A stretch of DNA of 64,000 bases from an uncultured Vampirovibrio sp. (GTDB lineage: Bacteria; Cyanobacteriota; Vampirovibrionia; Gastranaerophilales; Gastranaerophilaceae), in NCBI GenBank assembly GCA_910577635.1, contig CAJTNR010000003.1:1-64000 (forward strand). Reading direction: 5' to 3'. Below the pieces are notes generated by a model. That model ran no database searches. It worked only from the letters and a program-made list of their open reading frames with translations, and had not been told where the DNA came from. Numbering within the stretch: position 1 is the stretch's first letter; each line of letters begins with the position of its first letter. Of the stretch, positions 8,066 through 16,539 are shown piece by piece. A program made the translations under genes and the position numbers.

Positions 8066-9189
8066 TGAATGATTTAGTCTGGTTAATAATAGTATCTATC
8101 CTATTTTTATCGTTTTTTGCAGTTAGTGAATTTTTATACAAAAAAGGAGCGGATGTTGAACTTACACGAAAACTTGTACATTTTTCAGGTGCATTTGTAA
8201 CAATCTTTTTTCCTTTTATCTTTGAATCCCCTATTACTGTTTTGTTTTTAGCTCTTGGGTTTTCTTTAATTATGTTTTTATCTAAAAAATTTGGGTTGTT
8301 AAAATCAATCCATGGGATAAAAAGAAGTTCAAAAGGAGCGTTTTATCATCCGATTGCAATTTTTATCTGTTTTTTATATGCAAATCTTTTGGGTTTACCC
8401 TGGTTTTATGTTATTTCAATTCTAATTCTAGGCATTTCAGATGCAAGTGCTGCTTTAGTCGGGAAAAACTATGGAAAAAACGAGTTTATTGTTGAAATTG
8501 GGACGACAAAAACTCTTGAAGGGTCAATTGCTTTTTTTCTAAGCTCTTTTCTTATTGTGCATTTAATTCTTTTATTAACAACAGGGTTTCCAAGAATTGA
8601 GTGTGTTTTAATCGCACTTTTAATTGCGACAATTGTAACAATTTTTGAAGGCGTTAGTCTGGGTGGTGCTGATAATCTTTTTATTCCTTTATCTGTTATT
8701 TTTATTCTATCTAGAAACATTAATACAGGTGTTTTTGAATTATCTATCCAGCTTCTTGTTCTTTTTTCTTTTCTTGTGGTTTATTTAATAACAATGCTTC
8801 CTTATAAACGGATAGGATTCTCTGCAGTTGTGCTTTTAGGGTTAATTAACTATGTTATCTGGGTAATGCTTGGCAGTATCTATGCTTTTATAATTTTTAT
8901 CTTTTCCCTATTGTGTCAAAAGACAAATTTAATTCTAAGCTATGATTGTGAAGCCGCTGATAAATATAGAGTTAAACCAATAGTCTATGTTTTAGCTGTT
9001 CCAATAGCGTGTGCTTTTTTAGGGGATTTTATTAACAATATTGTTATTTATCCTTTTATAGCTTCAATAATTTGTGAAATAATAATTATAAGATTAAAAC
9101 TTTTTAACAACGACTTAAATAAGGGTCTAATTGCAACAACAATTGTATCTTTAGCGGTTTTAGGAGTAAGCTGTGTATTTATCCAATAG
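8065..9189 (+). CDS. Phytol/dolichol kinase-like integral membrane enzyme
   Basis: A 374-residue, strongly hydrophobic protein with about twelve membrane segments. The N-terminal half carries the phytol-kinase/CTP-dependent lipid kinase signature: ELTRKLVHFSGAF near residue 30, then ISDASAALVGKNYGKNEF, TKTLEGSIAFF and EGVSLGGADNLFIPL. Such enzymes use CTP to phosphorylate long-chain or isoprenoid alcohols and diacylglycerol. The C-terminal half (residues about 230-374) consists of further membrane helices of a type I cannot assign; in plants the two phosphorylation steps of phytol are done by separate proteins, so a second activity is imaginable but unsupported. Start and stop overlap neighbouring genes (TAATG with the BtaA-like gene, 17 bases with the next), indicating translational coupling. 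Confidence 0.75.
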   Translation: MNDLVWLIIVSILFLSFFAVSEFLYKKGADVELTRKLVHFSGAFVTIFFPFIFESPITVLFLALGFSLIMFLSKKFGLLKSIHGIKRSSKGAFYHPIAIFICFLYANLLGLPWFYVISILILGISDASAALVGKNYGKNEFIVEIGTTKTLEGSIAFFLSSFLIVHLILLLTTGFPRIECVLIALLIATIVTIFEGVSLGGADNLFIPLSVIFILSRNINTGVFELSIQLLVLFSFLVVYLITMLPYKRIGFSAVVLLGLINYVIWVMLGSIYAFIIFIFSLLCQKTNLILSYDCEAADKYRVKPIVYVLAVPIACAFLGDFINNIVIYPFIASIICEIIIIRLKLFNNDLNKGLIATTIVSLAVLGVSCVFIQ

Positions 9190-10117
9190 CATTGAAGAAT
9201 TTTTATCTATTACAAAGAGGGATAATTCCTGTCTTAATAATGTTCAAGAGGTTTTTACCATAAAAGAGGATAGTAACCCCTTAGCTTTCGCTGCTTTGTT
9301 TTATAATAAGGATATAAAGTATAAAAACTATAAAAAGATAGGTCAGATTGGGTTTTTTGATTCAGTTAATGATAAAATAATCACTAATTATTTATTTAAT
9401 TCTATAAAAAACTATGCAAAAAAGAATAACTACGACTTTTTAATTGGACCAATGGAAGGATCGACTTATAATAAGTATCGATTAAAAGTCAGCAATAATC
9501 CTTCTTTTTTATTTGATGTCGACAATAAAGACTATTACCCAAGGCTTTTTAAAAACGAGGGTTTTAAAGTAATCGGCTCGTATTGTTCTACTCTTTATAA
9601 AAACCTTAATAGGGATTATTCAAGAATTGAAAAGTTTGATAAATTTTTTAAAAACAAAGGAATTGTTATTAAACAATTGGATTTAGCTAACTTTGATTGT
9701 GAAATTAAAAGAATATTCAAGGTTTGCAAGGTTAGCTTTACTAACAATTTTCTCTATAGTCCGATTAGTTTTAATCAATTCTATAATATGTATGAACCTA
9801 TTAAAAAAATTATTAATCCTGAGTTTATTTTAATTGCTGAAAATGAAAAAAAAGAGCCTGCTGCGTTTGTTTTTTGTTATGATGATTATCTGAATAAAAC
9901 CGCTAAAACTCTTGTTATTAAAACACTAGCGCAGATTCCTAATCCAAAATACAAAGGCTTAGGGTCATATTTAGTTGAATTAATTCACAAAAAAGCATTT
10001 TCTTTAGGGTATAATCAAATAATCCATGCGCTAATGCACGATAATAATGTTTCAAAAAATATCTTAAAAAATGGTGAAATTTATCAACAATATGAGCTTT
10101 TAGGGGTTGAACTATGA
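9173..10117 (+). CDS. GNAT-type N-acyltransferase-like protein
   Basis: The 314-residue product has a GNAT-like fold. Seen are FLIGPMEGSTYNKYRL near residue 93, a YYPRLFKNEGFKVIGSYCST stretch, and a C-terminal acyl-CoA binding region KTLAQIPNPKYKGLGSYLVELIHKKAFSLGYNQIIHALMHDNN with a degenerate [QR]xxG[LI]G loop (KYKGLGS). Proteins with the GPM.GST motif are often found beside acyl-AMP ligases, as here. It starts with GTG at 9173, overlaps the preceding gene by 17 bases, and shares ATGA with the following ligase gene, so the three are translated together. The transferred group and acceptor are unknown; N- or O-acylation of a lipid head group is a guess. Confidence 0.65.
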   Translation: MYLSNSIEEFLSITKRDNSCLNNVQEVFTIKEDSNPLAFAALFYNKDIKYKNYKKIGQIGFFDSVNDKIITNYLFNSIKNYAKKNNYDFLIGPMEGSTYNKYRLKVSNNPSFLFDVDNKDYYPRLFKNEGFKVIGSYCSTLYKNLNRDYSRIEKFDKFFKNKGIVIKQLDLANFDCEIKRIFKVCKVSFTNNFLYSPISFNQFYNMYEPIKKIINPEFILIAENEKKEPAAFVFCYDDYLNKTAKTLVIKTLAQIPNPKYKGLGSYLVELIHKKAFSLGYNQIIHALMHDNNVSKNILKNGEIYQQYELLGVEL

Positions 10118-11613
10118 ACAATATTATAGAAATTCTATTTGAGAATGCAAAAAAATATCCTGATAAAATTGCAATTGTTCATAAGAACAAAAAAATTACT
10201 TACAGGGAGTTTTTAGTCAAAACCCTTAATTATTCACAGCATTTTTTATCCAAGGGTTTATCCAAAGGTGATAATATTCTTATTTTTACTCCGATGTCAA
10301 TTGAGCTTTATATAATCTTAGCTGCTGTTTTTAATATTGGTGCAGCTGCTGTTTTTCTTGATGCCTGGGCTGATAAAAAAAGATTGGAAGAAGCTTTAAC
10401 AATTGTTCCCTGCAAGGCTTTTTTGGGCTGTCCTAAAGCATATATATTAAAACTTTTTTCGAGTAAAATTAGAGAAATTCCTCTTAACTTTGTATCAGGG
10501 TTTATAAAAAAAGTTAAAACAAATATTGAAATTCCTAATGTTGATTCAAAAGACACTGCTTTAATCACTTTTACTACAGGTTCAACAGGTTTTGCTAAAG
10601 CTGCTAATAGAACACACGGGTTTTTGTTGGAGCAGCATAGAATTTTAAAAAAACACTTAAAACCTGAAATTAATGATGTGGATTTAGTTTCCCTGCCGAT
10701 TTTTGTGCTCCATAACTTAGCTTGCGCTACAACTTCTGTAATTCCTGATTTTAATCCGAGAAAACCTTCTAAATTTAACCCTAAAAAGGTTTTAAGGGAT
10801 ATTAAGAAGTATAATGTTACAACTTCTGTAGGTTCAGCTGCTTTTTATGAGAATTTAGTAAAAAAACAAAAAATCGGAGGAATTAAAAGGATTTTTACCG
10901 GCGGATCACCTGTTTTTCCAAAGACAGCAAAAAAACTAAGGGAAAACTTTATAAACTCCCAAATTGAAATTATCTATGGTTCAACAGAAGCTGAGCCGAT
11001 TTCATCAATCAGCGCAAGTTCTCTTATAGCAAATACAAAAGACTTAAAAAAAGGGCTTTTGGTGGGTAAGCCGATTGAGGAAATTGATATTCGAATTATT
11101 AAACCAACTGATGAAAAAATTGAGGATTTTGAAAGTTCAATTGTTGAAAATGGTGTGGTGGGTGAAATTTGTGTGGCAGGAGACCATGTGCTTAAGGAGT
11201 ATTATAATTGTGATACTGCTCAAGAATTTGCAAAAATTAACTATAATGGAAATATTTACCATAGAACAGGAGACGGCGGGTTTTTGGATGAAAACGGGAA
11301 TTTGTTCCTTGTCGGAAGAATAAAAAACAGATTCCAATATAAAGATAAGACTTTTTATACTTTCCCGATTGAAAACGCGCTATTAGAGATTCCCGGAGTT
11401 GAAATGGGGACAATTCTTCGAATTAATTCACTTGTTGTTATTGTTCTTGAATCAAAACTACCCAAAGAACAGCTGGCAAAAACTCTCATTGATAGAGGGT
11501 TCGAGCTTGATAAACTAATTGTTACAAAAATCCCCAGGGACAAAAGGCACAATTCAAAAATTGACTATGAAAAGCTAAAAAACAGTATTATAAGCTATTG
11601 TACCAATCCTTAA
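10114..11613 (+). CDS. Acyl-AMP ligase / AMP-dependent synthetase
   Basis: This 499-residue ANL-superfamily enzyme shows the adenylate-forming signatures in order: P-loop TALITFTTGSTGFAKAANRT near residue 150, IIYGSTEAEP near 290, HRTGDGGFLDENGNLFLVGRIKNRF near 390, and the catalytic-lysine region PRDKRHNSKIDYEKLKNSI at the end. The RHNSKI form is like that of OleC and related fatty-acid-derived ligases rather than of common acyl-CoA synthetases. It activates a carboxylic acid, most likely a fatty acid, with ATP. It is the last gene of the operon and overlaps the oppositely oriented Aas-like gene by 26 bases at their 3' ends. The acceptor after adenylation (CoA, a carrier protein or another enzyme) cannot be told. 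Confidence 0.8.
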   Translation: MNNIIEILFENAKKYPDKIAIVHKNKKITYREFLVKTLNYSQHFLSKGLSKGDNILIFTPMSIELYIILAAVFNIGAAAVFLDAWADKKRLEEALTIVPCKAFLGCPKAYILKLFSSKIREIPLNFVSGFIKKVKTNIEIPNVDSKDTALITFTTGSTGFAKAANRTHGFLLEQHRILKKHLKPEINDVDLVSLPIFVLHNLACATTSVIPDFNPRKPSKFNPKKVLRDIKKYNVTTSVGSAAFYENLVKKQKIGGIKRIFTGGSPVFPKTAKKLRENFINSQIEIIYGSTEAEPISSISASSLIANTKDLKKGLLVGKPIEEIDIRIIKPTDEKIEDFESSIVENGVVGEICVAGDHVLKEYYNCDTAQEFAKINYNGNIYHRTGDGGFLDENGNLFLVGRIKNRFQYKDKTFYTFPIENALLEIPGVEMGTILRINSLVVIVLESKLPKEQLAKTLIDRGFELDKLIVTKIPRDKRHNSKIDYEKLKNSIISYCTNP

Positions 11614-14600
11614 GCTCGTTTCTTTTGATTTTTCTTGTTGAAGTCTTTGGAAGCTCTGAGTTTTTATAAACAACAATAATTGTCGGATTTTTATAGTGGG
11701 CAAGGTATTTTTTCGATAGTTCCTTAACCTCAATTTCCAGTTCTTTATTAACCTGCTCCTTTGTTTTTTTATTAAGCTCATCAGCTGGAACTATTATTGC
11801 ACCTACTTCTTCTTTATTATTTTTGTTGAGGGCAAGAACGCAAACTTCTTTAATTAAACTTGACTTTTGAAGTACTGCTTCAACTTCTTCGGGAAATATC
11901 TTCTTTCCTCCCTGAAGGACAATTAGATTCTTAATTCTTCCTGTAATTGTAATAAAACCTTGTTTATCTATTCTTCCAATGTCCCCTGTTTTAAACCAGC
12001 CAAACTCATCAATAACTTCCCGCGTTAAATCTGGCTTGTTGTAGTATCCCTGCATGATATTAGGTCCTGTTACAATAATTTCTCCGTTTTTATCAATTCG
12101 AACATTGACAGAAGGCAAGCTTACCCCAACTGTTCCTATTTTTTCTTTTCCATATCGATTAGTAGCAATTGTAGGTGAGGTTTCGGTTAAACCATAGCCT
12201 TGAAAAACAGGAATGCCGATTCTATCGAAAAAAACTGCAACTTCCTCTTCCAAAGGTGCTCCGCCTGAAATAAAACATTCTAAGTTTCCTCCTAAAGCAT
12301 CAATTATTGGTTTAAAAAGCACTCTTTTTAGTTTTCTTGGAAGTAGTTTTGCTATAATAAATTCAATATTAAAAATTCTTTGTATAAACTTCGATTGTTT
12401 TCTTATTTGTTTTTCAATGCTGCTTTTTAGCATCTTTGCAACAAGAGGAACAACAATCATATTTGTAATTTTTTGTTTTTTTAAGGTGTAAATCAACTCT
12501 TTAGGAGTTAAAGAGTCTAAATAAACGATTTTTGCCCCCATATAAAGCATTCCGAAAAATCCGCAGTTAAGTTCAAGTAAATGATTAAGAGGAAGGATGG
12601 ATAAAAGCGTATTTTTGTTCGATAACTTAAACATTACTTCAAAATCCCTCAATTGAGAGTAAATATTGCCAAAACTAATCATAACCCCTTTAGGGTTCCC
12701 TGTGGTTCCTGAGGTATAGACAATAAGAGCGGTTTCATTAAGACTTCTGTTTTTGCCTAAGTCCTTATTGATATCTCCTTTTAAGTTTTTAATATCTTCT
12801 AATACAAATAGTTCCTCAATTGAATTTACGTTTTTTTTGATTTCAGCCCCGTGGTTAAAAAATTGCCTTGAACAAAGAAGAAACCTTGGTTTACAGTCAT
12901 TTAGGATATTTGTATGTTCATTAAGTGTAAGTTTGTTATCCAAAGGCACAACAATTGCTCCTGTTTGAATGCAGCCAAACATTGCAACTGCAAATTCAAG
13001 ATTAGATTCAGTTAAAATTGCAATTTTTTGCCCTCTATCTGCTCCTTTTGCTTCAATTAAGTAATTAGCAAATTCTTTTGCTCTTTTTGATAGTTCGATA
13101 TAGCTAATTTTTTCGCTTCCTTTAATAAGAGCCGTGTTTTGTGCGTAAATATCGCCTTTTTCCTGCATTAATTCAAGAAAATTTGAGTGCAGTTTTTGGT
13201 TGATATTATAAAAGGCTCTTCTATCCAGTGCTTTTTTTAAAAAATTCACCTGGACTTGAAGATTCTTTGCAATTTCTTTTTCTTCACAATCGAACTCCTT
13301 AATTGCTTCACCGAATTGAATTACGATTGTATTAAAAAGCTTAGGGGTTTTTCTTGTCTGCCCCCAGGTTTCAAATCCACCTTTAATCGCAAAAGGAATA
13401 ATTGGAGTTTGAGTTTTTTTTGAAATTATCCCGACTCCGCGGTTAAATTTACTTAAAGAACCGTCTTTTGTGAATTTTCCTTCAGGAAAAATTAATACAG
13501 CTTCTCCCTGATTCAGCTTATTTATAGCTGAATCAAGCGCTTCAAGACCTTTTCCAAATTTTAAGGGAAGAACATTAAAGTATTTTAGAAAATGTCTTAC
13601 AATCGGCGTTTTAAAAGCAGCAGGTCCTGTTATAAACCAAAGCTGTCTATGAGTTGCCATTTGAATTATAAAAGGGTCAAGATGCCCTGTGTGATTGCCC
13701 GCGAGGATTATTTTTCCTTTTTTTGGAATATTTTCTATCCCTTCTACTTTGTAGTTAAAAAGCATAAGAAAAATTTGACCTAAGGTTGCTTTTAATAGGA
13801 AATATCTAAACGATTTATCAAAAATAAGTATTAAAGAAGCTAAAACCAGAGATAAAAGAGCAATCGCTTTAAAGGTTATTAAAGGATTAATAAAACTTGA
13901 AATACTAGAAGCAATAATTGTTCCAATTAAAAAACTAAGAGTAGATAAGGTTAATTGAAACCCGAAAACCTTCCCCCTTACTCTATCAGGAGTTACCTTT
14001 TGAAGGATTGTATCCAATAAAACAAGAATAATAGCATCCGCAACCCCGATAGGAATAAGCCATAACCAGGCGGTGGTTAAACTATGGCACATTGGAGCGG
14101 TTAATAAAACAATACACAAAACACAAAAACTAACAGCAAATAAATGGGGGATTTTTACTAGTCTTGAAAAATAAATTGATAAAATCATCCCTAAAACCAC
14201 CCCTATTCCAAGAAGCGTTCTAAGATAAGTTAAATCAGAGAAATTGAGCCCCAAATAGTCTGTAATTAAGGAATTCAGGCTATTGGAAAAAACAGCAACA
14301 ATAAACTGCAGCGCGATTGATAAAAAAACCAGATAAAGCGCTCTTTTATGATTCTTAAGGTAATTAAATGCGGTTTTTATACCATTAACCTTGCTTATTA
14401 AGTATTTCTGAGGGATTCTAAGTTTAATTAAAAGTGCAATAATCCCTGCTGATAGATAGGTTAGACAAATTGTTATAAAAGCTGTTTTTAATCCAAATTT
14501 TATAAGATAATTAGCTCCTAATGCTCCAAATAAAAGAGCTGTAGCTCCAATAGAACTTACAATTGCATTTGCATATTTTAGCTCCGTACTTTTTATAATA

Positions 14601-14995
14601 TTAGTTATAATTGCCATTTTGCAAGGGTAAAATAGAGCTGCACCTAATCCTAAGATAACTGCAAAAAAATAAACCAGACCAATTGATAGTTTAGGAAGTA
14701 AAAACAATAGAATTAATACAACAAAGCTTCTATATATGCTGCTAATTGATAAAATCTTTTTTCTATCTAATCTATCTGTTAAAACACCAAATAAAGGGCT
14801 TAATAAAAACTGGGGCAGCAAAAAACAAAAAAACATAATTGCAATTGAGCTTCCAGGTGCATTAGAAAACCCCAAAAGTACAAAAACGAGCAAAAACTGC
14901 ACAATTGCATCAGAAAAATGGGATAGAAGCTCTACTAAAAAAAGTTTATCAAATTCAATATTACCAATGGGTCCCAGCTTTTTTATAAAATCCAT
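11588..14995 (-). CDS. aas: Three-domain MFS transporter / PlsC acyltransferase / acyl ligase (LplT-Aas fusion)
   Basis: A 1135-residue fusion. Residues about 1-400 form a 12-helix MFS transporter of LplT type (SHFSDAIVQFLLVFVLL, LFGVLTDRLDRKKIL, TPDRVRGKVFGF). Residues about 420-600 form a PlsC acyltransferase with the NHTGHLD catalytic motif near 434 and VLIFPEGKFTKDG near 503. Residues about 620-1135 form an acyl-adenylating domain (IVYTSGTTGNPKGVMISFGN near 762, FQGYGLTETSPTIATN, WFKTGDIGRID). LplT flips lysophospholipids inward and Aas re-acylates them at position 2 with a fatty acid activated in place; many Gram-negative-type bacteria carry this fusion. ATG is preceded by AAGGAA. The gene is convergent with the lipid operon, suggesting a shared lipid theme but separate control. 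Confidence 0.88.
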   Translation of the reverse strand: MDFIKKLGPIGNIEFDKLFLVELLSHFSDAIVQFLLVFVLLGFSNAPGSSIAIMFFCFLLPQFLLSPLFGVLTDRLDRKKILSISSIYRSFVVLILLFLLPKLSIGLVYFFAVILGLGAALFYPCKMAIITNIIKSTELKYANAIVSSIGATALLFGALGANYLIKFGLKTAFITICLTYLSAGIIALLIKLRIPQKYLISKVNGIKTAFNYLKNHKRALYLVFLSIALQFIVAVFSNSLNSLITDYLGLNFSDLTYLRTLLGIGVVLGMILSIYFSRLVKIPHLFAVSFCVLCIVLLTAPMCHSLTTAWLWLIPIGVADAIILVLLDTILQKVTPDRVRGKVFGFQLTLSTLSFLIGTIIASSISSFINPLITFKAIALLSLVLASLILIFDKSFRYFLLKATLGQIFLMLFNYKVEGIENIPKKGKIILAGNHTGHLDPFIIQMATHRQLWFITGPAAFKTPIVRHFLKYFNVLPLKFGKGLEALDSAINKLNQGEAVLIFPEGKFTKDGSLSKFNRGVGIISKKTQTPIIPFAIKGGFETWGQTRKTPKLFNTIVIQFGEAIKEFDCEEKEIAKNLQVQVNFLKKALDRRAFYNINQKLHSNFLELMQEKGDIYAQNTALIKGSEKISYIELSKRAKEFANYLIEAKGADRGQKIAILTESNLEFAVAMFGCIQTGAIVVPLDNKLTLNEHTNILNDCKPRFLLCSRQFFNHGAEIKKNVNSIEELFVLEDIKNLKGDINKDLGKNRSLNETALIVYTSGTTGNPKGVMISFGNIYSQLRDFEVMFKLSNKNTLLSILPLNHLLELNCGFFGMLYMGAKIVYLDSLTPKELIYTLKKQKITNMIVVPLVAKMLKSSIEKQIRKQSKFIQRIFNIEFIIAKLLPRKLKRVLFKPIIDALGGNLECFISGGAPLEEEVAVFFDRIGIPVFQGYGLTETSPTIATNRYGKEKIGTVGVSLPSVNVRIDKNGEIIVTGPNIMQGYYNKPDLTREVIDEFGWFKTGDIGRIDKQGFITITGRIKNLIVLQGGKKIFPEEVEAVLQKSSLIKEVCVLALNKNNKEEVGAIIVPADELNKKTKEQVNKELEIEVKELSKKYLAHYKNPTIIVVYKNSELPKTSTRKIKRNELKDWYNSL

Positions 14996-15031
14996 AAAAT
15001 TAATTCCTTTTTTAATTATTATATAATAATT

Positions 15032-15967
15032 TTATTTTTTTTGTCCGCTATCGATTTTATCAGCTAAAAAACCTGAAAAAACAGGAAGGATTCCATAATA
15101 AACCGCTGCAAAAATTAAAGCAGGCCGCAAAACGTTTATTCCTTCAATGTATTTTTCTAACTTGGGGTCATTTTTGTGCATTTTTTTAAAATTATCAATA
15201 AAGTTTTTTGTATTATCCTTAATTGCCTTATCAATCGCGCATCCTGAAAGGATGCAGATAAGAGTTGATATAATATTATTATAAATCAGGGTTCTTTTTT
15301 TATCCTCTTTAATTTTTTTTGACTTTTTAACAAAAATACTTGAAGCTGTGACTAATAGAGTATCTGTTAGTACAGAAGCGTTTCTTGCAAGGTCTTTTTC
15401 TTTAATATTTTTTTTATTAATAAAGTTATCAAGTTTTTTTGATTGAATAATACTGTTAACTGTATTATCAAGTTTTCCTGTAAAGCTAATTACCTTATTG
15501 TATCGTTTTTTTTCTTCGTCTTTTAAAAAAAACCCTGTATTTTTTCGTTTTTTTGTTAACATTTTATCAACAATTATTGGTATCAAAGAAACTGTTAATA
15601 ATGACTTAGGAATAGCGCTTATTACCCCTGTTCCTTGTTTTATAATTTGACTTTTGATATTGAAGTTATCAATTTTAGTTTTATCTATTTTTTTTACCGC
15701 TTTTTCAATTGGAAGAACAAAAGCCTCTGCTATTAAGAATTTTCCAATAGCAGAACTTAGAGAATTTGCACTTAAGTACTTTTTCTTTTCTTTATCAACT
15801 AAAGGAGTAACAGTAATTGCTAAAGGTCTTAAAACAAGGGCTCCTGCCATTGAAGCGGCAGCTGAAAAACTTGCCGGATGATCTGAAATTTTTTCAAGAG
15901 TCTTAAGGACAAGCTTATTATTATAAAAGTTTCCAAAATTAATATTATTAGGTGATGTTAATTTCAT
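15032..15967 (-). CDS. Unknown membrane protein with NNINFGNF N-terminal motif
   Basis: A 311-residue protein of no family known to me. It begins MKLTSPNNINFGNFYNNK, one of the clearest cases of the N-terminal motif shared by orphans in this window. Membrane helices are likely at about residues 35-55, 80-100, 135-150, 205-215, 235-250 and 275-300. Between them are Lys-rich loops such as DKEKKKYLSANSLSS and KKSKKIKEDKKRTL. The first helical pair (AGALVLRPLAITVTPLVDKEKKK...FLIAEAFVLPIEKAVKK) resembles in layout the membrane-charged loop-membrane modules of the 681- and 459-residue orphans. It follows a divergent region with the small gene at 16094 and lies 36 bases upstream of the Aas fusion on the same strand. 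Confidence 0.7.
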   Translation of the reverse strand: MKLTSPNNINFGNFYNNKLVLKTLEKISDHPASFSAAASMAGALVLRPLAITVTPLVDKEKKKYLSANSLSSAIGKFLIAEAFVLPIEKAVKKIDKTKIDNFNIKSQIIKQGTGVISAIPKSLLTVSLIPIIVDKMLTKKRKNTGFFLKDEEKKRYNKVISFTGKLDNTVNSIIQSKKLDNFINKKNIKEKDLARNASVLTDTLLVTASSIFVKKSKKIKEDKKRTLIYNNIISTLICILSGCAIDKAIKDNTKNFIDNFKKMHKNDPKLEKYIEGINVLRPALIFAAVYYGILPVFSGFLADKIDSGQKK

Positions 15968-16093
15968 TTTCTTATTCTAAATTAATACAACGATTAAGAA
16001 AAGTAAATATTAAATAAAAAATTATAGCAATTTTTTTAGTTCATAAGTTTTAAATTTTTGTGCAGACAGACTAGTAAAAAAGGAAATAAAAAA

Positions 16094-16534
16094 ATGAGAA
16101 TTAACAACATTTCAACCAGTCCTAATTTTCAAGGACTAAATATTACAAAAGAGGCAAACGAATTGATAAAAGCATGTACAAAGACATCCTCTTCACTTGA
16201 TGCCAAAAGGATTAATTCTGTTGCTGCGCAAGCATTGGCGCTTCAAAAAATTGGTGGTCAAAATTATACAATTGATGTTGTTAATGGTAGAGGTGCGCTT
16301 CTAACAAAGACAGATAAAAACATGCCAGATGGAATAAAGTTTATGTCTTGCAATGTTGATGATTTTAGTGTTGGTTATAAAGAAGGTATTAATAATATTG
16401 TTAATGATTTAAATCCTGCGGATAAAAAACAATACAATGAAGTTTTAAACCATATTATTGCTGCAGTTAAAAAAGCTTCTCAAGCTCAAACGACTGCTAC
16501 AGTCAGTAATTTCAAAGTTGATTTTAAAGCTTAG
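16094..16534 (+). CDS. Small unknown protein with SPNFQGL N-terminal motif
   Basis: A 146-residue soluble-looking protein. The ATG at 16094 is chosen because AAAAAGGAAA lies 8-14 bases upstream and because it gives the opening MRINNISTSPNFQGLNI, in line with the shared orphan motif; an upstream GTG at 16058 is possible but has no such support. The body has mixed alpha/beta character (KIGGQNYTIDVVNGRGALLT, FMSCNVDDFSVGYKEGINNIVNDL) and an alanine/serine-rich tail. No catalytic motif is seen. It is divergent from the 311-residue orphan and convergent, with a five-base gap, with the helicase gene. Function unknown. Confidence 0.7.
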   Translation: MRINNISTSPNFQGLNITKEANELIKACTKTSSSLDAKRINSVAAQALALQKIGGQNYTIDVVNGRGALLTKTDKNMPDGIKFMSCNVDDFSVGYKEGINNIVNDLNPADKKQYNEVLNHIIAAVKKASQAQTTATVSNFKVDFKA

Positions 16535-16539
16535 CTAAC

